Of a stretch of 20,834 nt of DNA, positions 14,354-20,631 are shown in pieces. The notes beneath the pieces are model-generated. The model searched no databases. It was not told where the DNA came from and saw only the letters and a list, made by a program, of their open reading frames with translations. A program made the translations under genes and the position numbers. Origin of the DNA: Ruminococcus sp. (lineage in GTDB: Bacteria > Bacillota > Clostridia > Oscillospirales > Acutalibacteraceae); contig SFCS01000021.1 in NCBI GenBank assembly GCA_004558485.1, positions 1 through 20,834 of the forward strand. The letters are read 5' to 3'. Every line of letters begins with the position of its first letter. Position 1 is the stretch's first letter.

Positions 14354-14402
14354 GTGAGGAGGAAAATTTTTACGCGGATTTTGTGCCGTCGCGGTGGCGC
14401 GG

Positions 14403-14939
14403 TCAGTAATTTTTGGCTTTTTCCTCGAAATAGCCCTGCTTTTCCCCGCAGACGGGGCAGACGGCGGGCGCCGTTTTGCCGATGACGATGTGCCCGCAGT
14501 TGCGGCAGATCCAGACGGTGTCGCCCTCCTTGGAAAACACCCGCCCGTTCTCCACATTTTGCAGCAGCGCCAAAAACCGCTCCTCGTGCGCCTTTTCGAT
14601 CTTGCCGACCTCCTCGAACCTGCGCGCGATGTCCTCGAAGCCTTCCTCCAGCGCCTCCTTTGCAAAGGTCGCATACATATCCACCCACTCGAAATGCTCC
14701 CCGTCGGCGGCGTCCTTCAGGTTGCTTGCCGTTTCCGGCATCCCGTGCAGCAGCGAAAACCAGATCTTCGCGTGCGCCCGTTCGTTGTCGGCGGTCTCCG
14801 TGAACAGGGCGGCGATCTGCTCAAACCCGTCCCTTTTCGCCTTCTGGGCATAGAATGTGTATTTGTTGCGTGCCTGCGACTCCCCCGCAAACGCAGCGGC
14901 AAGGTTTGCCGCCGTCTTTGTTCCCTTCAATTCCGGCAT
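14403..14939 (-). CDS. rbr: Rubrerythrin
   Basis: A 178-residue protein. The N-terminal four-helix domain has the di-iron ligand pattern (E20, E53-x-x-H56, E115-x-x-H118), and the C-terminal rubredoxin-like domain has C145-x-x-C148 and C161-x-x-C164. Rubrerythrin reduces hydrogen peroxide in anaerobes, taking electrons through the rubredoxin-like iron. It acts in the cytoplasm. AAGGAG precedes ATG 14939. The upstream region shared with spoVAE contains a nested palindrome at 14968-14998, a likely operator. Confidence 0.96.
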   Translation of the reverse strand: MPELKGTKTAANLAAAFAGESQARNKYTFYAQKAKRDGFEQIAALFTETADNERAHAKIWFSLLHGMPETASNLKDAADGEHFEWVDMYATFAKEALEEGFEDIARRFEEVGKIEKAHEERFLALLQNVENGRVFSKEGDTVWICRNCGHIVIGKTAPAVCPVCGEKQGYFEEKAKNY

Positions 14940-14967
14940 AAGCGTTCTCCTTTTTGTTTATTTTTTG

Positions 14968-14998
14968 TGTGAAAATACAATTTGTATATATTTTCACA
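14968..14998. promoter_or_regulatory. Nested palindrome between rubrerythrin and spoVAE
   Basis: A perfect 10-base inverted repeat, TGTGAAAATA (14968-14977) and TATTTTCACA (14989-14998), encloses a second palindrome, ATACAA-T-TTGTAT (14975-14987). A minus-strand promoter candidate (TTGATG 15002-14997, 17 bases, TGTATT 14979-14974) lies exactly over it. It does not match the classical PerR or Rex site in spacing. Confidence 0.65.
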
Positions 14999-15053
14999 TC
15001 AAAAATAGTATAATCACTTTGTCGGCGGATATGCTAGCGGTGAGGTGAAGGAA

Positions 15054-15419
15054 ATGAATCTTCTGATGCTTTTGAAGGCGTTCCTGGTGGGCGGGGCGAT
15101 CTGCGTCGTGGGACAGCTGCTCCTCGACTACACCAAGCTGACGCCCGCGCGCATCCTGGTGCTGTTTGTGACGCTGGGCGTGGCGCTGACGGCGGTGGGC
15201 GTGTATGCGCCGCTGGTGAAATTTGCGGGCGCGGGCGCGACCGTGCCACTGACGGGTTTTGGTTATACGCTGGCGAAGGGTGTCGAGGAAACGGTGGCAA
15301 AAAACGGCATTTTCGGCGTGCTGCAGGGCGGGCTGACCGCCACGGCGGGCGGCATTGCCGCTGCGGTGTTTTTCAGCTTTCTGTGCGGACTGGTCGGAAA
15401 ATCGGGGGACAAGTCGTGA
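15054..15419 (+). CDS. spoVAE: Stage V sporulation protein AE (SpoVAE/SpoVAEb type)
   Basis: A 121-residue membrane protein closely matching the SpoVAEb family in order and length: LVGGAICVVGQLLLDYTKLTPAR, ILVLFVTLGVALTAVGVYAPLVKFAGAGATVPLTGFG, LAKGVEE, and GLTATAGGIAAAVFF. SpoVA proteins form the channel that moves dipicolinic acid with calcium into the developing spore and out at germination. In most spore formers the gene sits with spoVAC and spoVAD, but neither is next to it here. ATG 15054 has GAGGTG and GAAGGA upstream; a GTG nine bases earlier overlaps that site. TATAAT at 15009-15014 is a candidate -10. The start of a 25-codon frame overlaps its stop. Confidence 0.92.
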   Translation: MNLLMLLKAFLVGGAICVVGQLLLDYTKLTPARILVLFVTLGVALTAVGVYAPLVKFAGAGATVPLTGFGYTLAKGVEETVAKNGIFGVLQGGLTATAGGIAAAVFFSFLCGLVGKSGDKS

Positions 15420-15493
15420 TCCGACCGGAAAGAACCCCGCCCCCGCGGCTGTTCCCGCCGCCGCGCCCGAAGCCGCCGCTGTGGGGGAAATGA
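15416..15493 (+). CDS. Possible 25-residue proline-rich peptide
   Basis: A GTG overlapping the spoVAE stop codon (GTGA) opens a 25-codon frame giving a peptide with ten prolines, most in PPP, PRP and PKPP groups, ending LWGK. It has no ribosome binding site of its own and would depend on coupling with spoVAE. Chance cannot be excluded, since the stretch is simply C-rich. Confidence 0.25.
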   Translation: MIRPERTPPPRLFPPPRPKPPLWGK

Positions 15494-15506
15494 ACCCTGC
15501 ATGCAG

Positions 15507-15544
15507 AAAACGGGAGACACGCCTTTGAAGTGTCTCCCGTTTTT
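15507..15544 (+). terminator. Terminator after spoVAE
   Basis: A perfect 14-base-pair stem (15507-15520 with 15530-15543) has a nine-base loop and a T run. Confidence 0.85.
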
Positions 15545-15582
15545 GATTTTTCGCTCCTTTATTGTACCCAAATTTTCGCGGA

Positions 15583-15625
15583 TGCGTATACGCACTTGCG
15601 TATATCTGTAGGCCTGTGCTATACT
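15583..15625 (+). promoter_or_regulatory. Promoter and palindromic operator of the second SLOG-type gene
   Basis: TTGCGT (15596-15601) and TATACT (15620-15625) are 18 bases apart. Just before the -35 lies a perfect 12-base palindrome TGCGTATACGCA (15583-15594), and its half site TGCGTATA recurs at 15597-15604 over the -35. Confidence 0.65.
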
Positions 15626-15657
15626 GTATGCGGGAAAAGAAGAAAGGAGGAGCTGCC

Positions 15658-16014
15658 ATGAAACTGGCGGTTGTCGGCTCACGCACGCTGACGGTGGAGC
15701 ACCTGGAGCGGTTTCTGCCGGAGGGCGTCACGGAGATCGTTTCGGGCGGCGCTTTGGGCATCGACCGCTGCGCCGCGGCATACGCGGCGGCACACGGCTT
15801 ACAGCTCACGGAGTTTTTGCCGGACTATCGGCGCTTCGGGCGCGGCGCGCCGCTCAAACGCAACGAGGAGATCGTCGCCTATGCGGATGCGGTGCTGGTG
15901 TTTTGGGATAACCATTCCCGCGGCACGGCATTTGTCATCGACGCCTGCAAAAAGGCGCAAAAGCCGGTGTCTCTCGTCACGGCGGACATGCTCAAAGAAA
16001 CCGACACACCATAA
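15658..16014 (+). CDS. SLOG-superfamily (DprA/YspA-like) small Rossmann-fold protein
   Basis: A 118-residue protein with the features of small SLOG domains: VVGSRTL at residues 5-11, a glycine-rich ligand loop IVSGGALGIDR (27-37), LKRNEEIV (66-73), and ADAVLVFWDNHSRGTAFVI (77-94). The conserved glycines and the RNE motif suggest binding of a nucleotide or related small molecule; the ligand is unknown. AAAGGAGG precedes ATG 15658, and a promoter with a palindromic operator lies directly upstream. It differs clearly from the SLOG gene at 11884-12300, which belongs to another branch. It is transcribed alone and closed by a strong terminator. Confidence 0.85.
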   Translation: MKLAVVGSRTLTVEHLERFLPEGVTEIVSGGALGIDRCAAAYAAAHGLQLTEFLPDYRRFGRGAPLKRNEEIVAYADAVLVFWDNHSRGTAFVIDACKKAQKPVSLVTADMLKETDTP

Positions 16015-16016
16015 AA

Positions 16017-16051
16017 AAGCCCCCGACCGAAAAATTTGCGGTCGGGGGCTT
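16017..16051 (+). terminator. Terminator of the second SLOG-type gene
   Basis: A 13-base-pair stem (16017-16029 with 16039-16051), very GC-rich in its core, lies directly after the stop codon and is followed by a T-rich stretch. Confidence 0.85.
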
Positions 16052-16074
16052 CTTGCTTTTTGCGCGCCCCTGTG

Positions 16075-16132
16075 GCGCCCCTCTTTCCATAGAGGGGCGC
16101 ACCCGCCGCAGACGCGGCGGGTGAGGGGTGTT
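16075..16132 (+). repeat. Two-hairpin dispersed repeat, copy 2
   Basis: Hairpin 1 is a perfect 10-base-pair stem (16075-16084 with 16091-16100) with the same TTCCAT loop as copy 1. Hairpin 2 is a perfect 10-base-pair stem (16100-16109 with 16114-16123) with loop AGAC, and the tail is AGGGGTGTT. It has the same orientation as copy 1 at 11778-11835. Confidence 0.8.
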
Positions 16133-16140
16133 ATTGTATA

Positions 16141-17061
16141 TTACAGATCAATGCGGCCGTAAAGCGAGGCGGATTTTTCACGCTCGGACTCGGTCTTTTG
16201 CGGCGTGGCGCCGTCCGCCATCGGCAGCGGGTTGCTGCGGGGGACGAACTGCCGCACGGGGCGGTTCGGCGCGACCACATCCGCATCACGCGGGGTGCGC
16301 TCACGGCGCACGGGACGCTCGATATGCTCGGGGGCTGCACCAACGGTGCACTCGCCCTCGGAACGGCGCGAGGCGCCGTTTGCACGGTTGCCGCGACGGC
16401 GGCGGGGACGGCTGTTATTCTTCATCGGGTTATCGTCGGAGGGAGCGATCACCACATGCCGCGCAGCATCACTGCCGACGCTGAAGGAGGTGGCGCCCTC
16501 GATCTCCTGCACCGCCGTGTGAATGATGCGGCGCTCATAGGGGTTCATCGGCTCAAGGGAGGTGCGTCTGCCGGTTTTTGCCGCCTTTTCGCCGATGCGC
16601 TTTGCCAGCGCCACCAGCGTCTGCTCCCGCTTTTCACGGTAGTTGCCGATGTCGATGCTGATGCGATAATAGCTGTTGTCCACACGGTTGGCGACAAGCC
16701 CCGTGAGATATTGCAGCGCGTCGAGCGTTTCGCCGCGTCTGCCGATGATGAAGCCGATATCCTCGCCCTCGATGGCAAGCACGCAGGTCTCGTTCTCCAC
16801 GCGGGCGGTCACGGTCGCGCCGACGACGCCCATTTTTTCAAGCACCTTCGAGAGGAACGCCTTTGCCGCCTCGGCGGGATCCTTCTCCGCCAGCGTACCG
16901 CGCACCTCGGCGTCCGCGCCGCCGAAAAGACCGAGCGTCTTTTTCTGCGGCTGCTGCAGCACGTCAAAAGTGATCTTTTCCTCTTCGACGCCGAAGGCGG
17001 CGGCAATCTTCGCCTTTGCCTGCTCCACGGTCGTCGCCTTCATGATGAGTTCCTTAGCCAT
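16141..17061 (-). CDS. jag: RNA-binding protein Jag/KhpB (EloR)
   Basis: A 306-residue protein. Domains in order: Jag N-terminal domain (about 7-57, with KKTLGLFGG), a KH domain (about 92-135, with IIGRRG at 105-110), an R3H domain (about 145-207, with R177-x-x-x-H181), and a long arginine- and proline-rich tail (208-306) absent from short family members. Jag/KhpB binds RNA and helps control cell elongation and division. The start ATG 17061 follows AAGGAGG and overlaps the yidC stop by eight bases; a longer open frame upstream is yidC in another frame. It is the last gene of the rpmH-rnpA-yidD-yidC-jag group. Confidence 0.94.
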   Translation of the reverse strand: MAKELIMKATTVEQAKAKIAAAFGVEEEKITFDVLQQPQKKTLGLFGGADAEVRGTLAEKDPAEAAKAFLSKVLEKMGVVGATVTARVENETCVLAIEGEDIGFIIGRRGETLDALQYLTGLVANRVDNSYYRISIDIGNYREKREQTLVALAKRIGEKAAKTGRRTSLEPMNPYERRIIHTAVQEIEGATSFSVGSDAARHVVIAPSDDNPMKNNSRPRRRRGNRANGASRRSEGECTVGAAPEHIERPVRRERTPRDADVVAPNRPVRQFVPRSNPLPMADGATPQKTESEREKSASLYGRIDL

Positions 17062-18208
17062 TGTCCGTTTCCTCCTTGCCCTTCTCGGCATCGTCCTCGC
17101 GCAGCGCAGCGGTCTCCACCGGCAAAGCGGAAGTCGGCTGCGGCTTTTGCGGATTTTTCTTTTTCTGCGCTTCTTCGTTCTGCGCCTTCTGCCACGCCTG
17201 CTGTTCGCGGACGCGCGCCTCCCGCAGACGCTCCTTGTCCGCTTTTCTCTGCCGACGGCGCTCCTCATATTCTCTTTCCGCCTGTTCGCGGATCTTCACG
17301 GGGTTATAGATCTTATTCATCACGACCGTCTGCACCATGGCAAGCAGGTTGGAGAAGATCCAGTAGAGTCCCACGCCGGCGGGCACGCCGAACGAGATGA
17401 ACAGCGAGGTCAGCGGCATCACATACATCATCGTGTTCATGGAGCAGCCCTGTCCCTGCTGCTGCGGCATGGTGCCCTTGGTGTAGTGCATGGAGATTAA
17501 GCTCGTTCCGAGCGCGGTCACGCCGGACAGGATCGCCACCAGCCACAGCCAGTTAATCTTCCCGCCCTGCCACGGCAGGTCGAGGAACGAAACGCCGAGG
17601 AACTGAAATTCCTCCTTGACCTCGAGAATTTCGGTGTACAGCGCATCGACATCGCCGACGGAGGCGTCCTCTGTCGCCGCCTTGGTGAGCGCGTCTTTGA
17701 TGACATCGGGATATTCCGACGCATAGCGCAGAAGACCCAGCTCGTTATAATAGCCGGAAAGCTCGTTTTTCTTGATGATCGCCTCGCCGGCATCGTTTTT
17801 CATTTCGGTCAGCGCCGTTGTCGATGCATTGATGGCGGCGTCGGGAATTTTGTGCAGAAAGGAAAGCGGCTTATAGATGACCGCGATAACGCTGAACAGG
17901 ATGAGCATGGTGACGATGGTCGGCAGGCAGCCGGCGGTCATCTTCACGCCTTCCTTCTGATACAGCTCCATCTGCTTTTCCTGCAGCTTTTTGGGATCCT
18001 TCGCATACTTTTTCTGCAAACGCTCCAGCCGCGGCGCCAGTTTTGCGCGGTCGGCGGAGGATTTCTGCTGGTGCAGGAAAAGCGGGAACATGAGCAGACG
18101 GATGAGCAGCGTGAACAGCAGGATCGTCAGAAAATAGCTGCCGATCCAGCTGTACATCACCGACATCAGCCAGCCGAGCGGCTTTGCGAAAATGCTGAAT
18201 ATACCCAT
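17054..18208 (-). CDS. yidC: Membrane protein insertase YidC/SpoIIIJ family
   Basis: A 384-residue integral membrane protein. An initial membrane segment (IGSYFLTILLFTLLIRLLMFPLFL) carries the conserved arginine of the hydrophilic groove. A long charged hairpin follows (KLAPRLERLQKKYAKDPKKLQEKQMELY), then GCLPTIVTMLILFSVIAVIY, an extracytoplasmic insertion of about 100 residues, and three further spans (LVAILSGVTALGTSL, MPLTSLFISFGVPAGVGLYWIFSN). The cytoplasmic tail (about 310-384) is highly charged, as in forms that bind ribosomes. YidC inserts and folds membrane proteins with or without the Sec channel. AAAGGAGG precedes ATG 18208. It overlaps jag and lies 71 bases after yidD. Confidence 0.96.
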   Translation of the reverse strand: MGIFSIFAKPLGWLMSVMYSWIGSYFLTILLFTLLIRLLMFPLFLHQQKSSADRAKLAPRLERLQKKYAKDPKKLQEKQMELYQKEGVKMTAGCLPTIVTMLILFSVIAVIYKPLSFLHKIPDAAINASTTALTEMKNDAGEAIIKKNELSGYYNELGLLRYASEYPDVIKDALTKAATEDASVGDVDALYTEILEVKEEFQFLGVSFLDLPWQGGKINWLWLVAILSGVTALGTSLISMHYTKGTMPQQQGQGCSMNTMMYVMPLTSLFISFGVPAGVGLYWIFSNLLAMVQTVVMNKIYNPVKIREQAEREYEERRRQRKADKERLREARVREQQAWQKAQNEEAQKKKNPQKPQPTSALPVETAALREDDAEKGKEETDNG

Positions 18209-18279
18209 TTTTTGCCTCCTTTTTTTCGAGGATCGGACGGTGGGGTCTCCGGAGATAAGAGACGGGAGGAGGTGTCCGA

Positions 18280-18510
18280 TCAGGAATGTTTTTGTTTTTT
18301 CTCCGGAACGGGATCATACCCGCCCTTACAAAACGGATTGCAGCGCAAAATGCGCCACAGCGCCAGCGCGCCGCCGCGCAAAGCCCCGAAGCGTTCGATC
18401 GCCTCGACGGCATAGGCGGAGCAGGTCGGCACAAAGCGGCACGACGGAGGATGCTTCGGCGAGATCGCCCGCTGATAAAACCGCACCGCCGCAATCAGCA
18501 GCCGCTTCAT
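18280..18510 (-). CDS. yidD: Membrane protein insertion efficiency factor YidD
   Basis: A 76-residue protein with the family pattern FYQRAISP, PSCRFVPTCSAYAVEAIERFG, and ILRCNPFCKGGYDPVP. YidD is a small membrane-associated protein that helps YidC insert proteins. Length is normal. Its ATG overlaps the rnpA stop (ATGA), so translation is coupled. Confidence 0.97.
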   Translation of the reverse strand: MKRLLIAAVRFYQRAISPKHPPSCRFVPTCSAYAVEAIERFGALRGGALALWRILRCNPFCKGGYDPVPEKKQKHS

Positions 18511-18842
18511 GACGCCAAAACGCCGAGACGGCGCAGCGCGGTTTCCATCGTTTTTTCAAGCTCCGTGCTTTTTACAAATGCGGTCTTTGTCCGTGCGACA
18601 AACACCAGATCATACCCCGCCTTGACGCGCGGGGCAAGCTCCCGGTATGCCGCGCGTATGACCCGCCGACAGCGGGAGCGCCGGTGTGCTTTTCCGACCT
18701 TTTTTCCGGTGGTGATACCGGTGCGGGTGTAGGGAAGGCGGTTCTTGCGCGCAAAAACGATGAGCGACGGCTGCACAAACGATGCGCCGTGATAATAAAG
18801 CGTGCGAAAATCCTTGTTTTCCCGCAGCACCGTTTCCTTCAC
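18507..18842 (-). CDS. rnpA: Ribonuclease P protein component
   Basis: A 111-residue basic protein. RnpA binds the RNase P RNA and helps it cut the 5' leaders from precursor tRNAs. Family features are RENKDFRTLYYHG near the start, RTGITTGKKVGKAHRRSRCRRVIRAAYRE, and GYDLVFVARTKTA. In the usual RNR motif (typically K-R-N-R-x-K-R) the asparagine is a serine here (RRSRCRR). The start is GTG 18842, with AAGGAGG seven bases upstream. A hairpin with a T run separates it from rpmH, and its stop overlaps yidD. Confidence 0.96.
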   Translation of the reverse strand: MKETVLRENKDFRTLYYHGASFVQPSLIVFARKNRLPYTRTGITTGKKVGKAHRRSRCRRVIRAAYRELAPRVKAGYDLVFVARTKTAFVKSTELEKTMETALRRLGVLAS

Positions 18843-18860
18843 GCAAAGCCCTCCTTGTGC

Positions 18861-18886
18861 AAAAAAAGACCACTTTAAAAGTGGCC
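18861..18886 (-). terminator. Attenuator-like hairpin between rpmH and rnpA
   Basis: On the minus strand an eight- to nine-base-pair stem around GGCCACTT/AAGTGGTC (18886-18868) is followed by seven T residues. It stands between the rpmH stop and the rnpA ribosome binding site and could stop part of the transcripts, so that L34 is made in excess over RnpA. Confidence 0.65.
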
Positions 18887-18902
18887 TTTTGCTGTGACAG
18901 TC

Positions 18903-19037
18903 TCAGTAGCTGAGCTGCTTTCTGCCTCTTGCTCTTCTGCGGGCAAGCACCTTGCGGCCGTTCGCAGTAGACATTCTTTTGCGGAATCCGTGTTCCATTT
19001 TGCGATGCCGTTTCTTCGGCTGATAGGTACGAAGCAT
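18903..19037 (-). CDS. rpmH: Ribosomal protein L34
   Basis: A 44-residue very basic protein with the complete L34 sequence pattern (MLRTYQPKKRHRKMEHGFRKRM, NGRKVLARRRARGRKQLSY). L34 is part of the large ribosomal subunit. ATG 19037 has GGAGG upstream. The start 19 codons earlier in the same frame would add an unrelated extension. It is the first gene of the group ending with jag. Confidence 0.98.
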   Translation of the reverse strand: MLRTYQPKKRHRKMEHGFRKRMSTANGRKVLARRRARGRKQLSY

Positions 19038-19113
19038 GTTTCGTCCTCCTTTCGAGATCCGTCTGAACACCGCGAAAAAAGCGGCGACAATCACCTAAAC
19101 CTTGCAAAGACTT

Positions 19114-19143
19114 ATTATATACTAACCCACGCATAAAAGTCAA
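19114..19143 (-). promoter_or_regulatory. rpmH: Promoter of the rpmH group
   Basis: On the minus strand TTGACT (19143-19138) and a perfect TATAAT (19119-19114) are 18 bases apart, about 77 bases before the rpmH start. Confidence 0.75.
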
Positions 19144-19183
19144 GGTTTTTTCTTTCCGTTTTTTTCTCTTTTCCCCGAAAATT

Positions 19184-19192
19184 TGTGGAAAA
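19184..19192 (-). promoter_or_regulatory. DnaA box between rpmH and dnaA
   Basis: TTTTCCACA on the minus strand fits the DnaA-box pattern TTWTNCACA. It lies just upstream of the dnaA -35 and could allow DnaA to control its own gene. I found only this one in the rpmH-dnaA spacer. Confidence 0.6.
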
Positions 19193-19196
19193 GTGT

Positions 19197-19225
19197 TTGA
19201 AATTTTCCGTTTTTTATGGTATGAT
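19197..19225 (+). promoter_or_regulatory. dnaA: Promoter of dnaA
   Basis: TTGAAA (19197-19202) and TATGAT (19220-19225) are separated by exactly 17 bases, 49 bases before the dnaA start. Confidence 0.75.
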
Positions 19226-19274
19226 AGTAGTATAGACGATTATGCCTTACGGGTAAATGAGGAGTTTTTTTACG

Positions 19275-20600
19275 ATGGAATCCATAAAGGAAGTTTGGGA
19301 GGGCGTTGAGCGCTATCTGCGGACGGTCGACGGGATGCCGCAGGTGGTTTTCGATGTGTGGATCGCGGGCATCGAGCCTTATGCCATCAAGGACGGCGAG
19401 ATGGTGGTCTATGTCAACACGAACTATCAGCGCCGCATTATTTTGGAGAATTACGCGGAGCGCATCATGACCGCTTTCCGCCATGTACTGGGCGTGCCGC
19501 TCGGACTCAAGATCATTGCAAGAGAAGTCCCCGCCGGCGAAACGCAGCCGGAGGTTGCCGCCGCGCCGGAGACGGCGGTGAGCTTTGAGGAAAACTTCAC
19601 CTTTGACAACTTCATTGTCGGCTCGTCCAACAAGTTTGCCTATGCCGCGTCGCAGGCGGTGGCGACAAAGCCCGCCGTGCAGTATAACCCGCTGTTTATC
19701 TACGGCGGCTCGGGACTCGGCAAAACGCATCTTCTCTATGCCATCTGCAACGAGATCCGCAAGAATAACCCCTCCGCAAAAATTCTGTACACCAAGGCGG
19801 AGACCATGACCAACGAGATCATCGAGGCGATGAAGAACGGCACGAATGTCGAATTTCGTTCGAAATATCGGCAGGTCGATGTGCTTTTGGTGGACGACAT
19901 ACAGTTTCTTTCCGGCAAGGAGCGCACGCAGGAGGAATTTTTCCACACCTTCGATTTTCTACATTCCAACAATAAACAGATCATCTTAACCTCCGACCGT
20001 CCGCCGAAGGAAATCGCAACGCTCGAGGACAGATTGCGCAACCGTTTTGAGATGGGCCTCATGGCGGACATTCAGCCGCCGGATCTTGAGACCCGTATCG
20101 CCATCATTCGCCGCAAGGCGGAGTCGCTCGACATTCCGATCTCCGACGACATCGCCGAGTACATCGCCGGACAGCTCAAAAGCAATGTGCGGCAGCTTGA
20201 AGGTGTCGTCAAGAACATGCGGGCGCAGTATATGCTCAAGGGCGAAAAGCTGTCGGTGCTCACCGCACAGAATGCCATTCGAGACATCCGCAATGACAAT
20301 CAGCCGGTGACGGTGACGGTCGATCGGATCATTTCCGAGGTCGCGCGCAGCATGATGGTGAAGCCCGAGGACATCCGTTCGCAAAAGCGCAGCGCCCCCA
20401 TTTCGCAGGCGCGGCAGGTGGCGGAATATGTCATGCGCAATGTCACGGGACTGCCCATGCAGTCCATCGGCGACGAGTTCGGCGCCAGGGATCATTCCAC
20501 CATCGTCTATGCTCTCCGCAAGGTGGAGGAGCGCATGGAGAAGGACTCCGTTTTCAAGAATACCGTCAACGACATCATCAAAAACATCAGCGAAAACTGA
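19275..20600 (+). CDS. dnaA: Chromosomal replication initiator protein DnaA
   Basis: A 441-residue protein of normal length. Domain I (about 1-75) contacts partners; a short linker (about 85-105) follows; the AAA+ domain has Walker A GGSGLGKT (144-151), Walker B LLVDD (204-208) and a typical sensor region; and the C-terminal DNA-binding domain has the signature FGARDHSTIVYA near residues 402-413. DnaA binds DnaA boxes and opens the origin. ATG 19275 is preferred because AGGAG (19260-19264) lies ten bases upstream; the ATG at 19257 overlaps this site. It is divergent from rpmH, the usual arrangement at Firmicutes origins. Confidence 0.98.
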   Translation: MESIKEVWEGVERYLRTVDGMPQVVFDVWIAGIEPYAIKDGEMVVYVNTNYQRRIILENYAERIMTAFRHVLGVPLGLKIIAREVPAGETQPEVAAAPETAVSFEENFTFDNFIVGSSNKFAYAASQAVATKPAVQYNPLFIYGGSGLGKTHLLYAICNEIRKNNPSAKILYTKAETMTNEIIEAMKNGTNVEFRSKYRQVDVLLVDDIQFLSGKERTQEEFFHTFDFLHSNNKQIILTSDRPPKEIATLEDRLRNRFEMGLMADIQPPDLETRIAIIRRKAESLDIPISDDIAEYIAGQLKSNVRQLEGVVKNMRAQYMLKGEKLSVLTAQNAIRDIRNDNQPVTVTVDRIISEVARSMMVKPEDIRSQKRSAPISQARQVAEYVMRNVTGLPMQSIGDEFGARDHSTIVYALRKVEERMEKDSVFKNTVNDIIKNISEN

Positions 20601-20608
20601 CCGTGTGT

Positions 20609-20631
20609 GCATCCCGAGACCTTCGGGATGC
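20609..20631 (+). terminator. Hairpin after dnaA
   Basis: GCATCCCGA (20609-20617) pairs with TCGGGATGC (20623-20631), nine perfect base pairs with loop GACCT. The following bases are AT-rich but not a clean T run. Confidence 0.55.

Noticed and set aside
14968..14998. A standard Rex or PerR site before rubrerythrin
   Set aside because: The half sites are too far apart for Rex, and the inner palindrome does not match the PerR box in register.
15008..15036. A forespore sigma-factor promoter for spoVAE (GTATA, 17 bases, TATGCTA)
   Set aside because: The spacing is attractive, but the transcript would begin inside the ribosome binding site at about 15043.
16198..17400. A plus-strand open frame of about 400 codons opposite jag and yidC
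   Set aside because: It covers the ends of two conserved genes and its translation has no family features.
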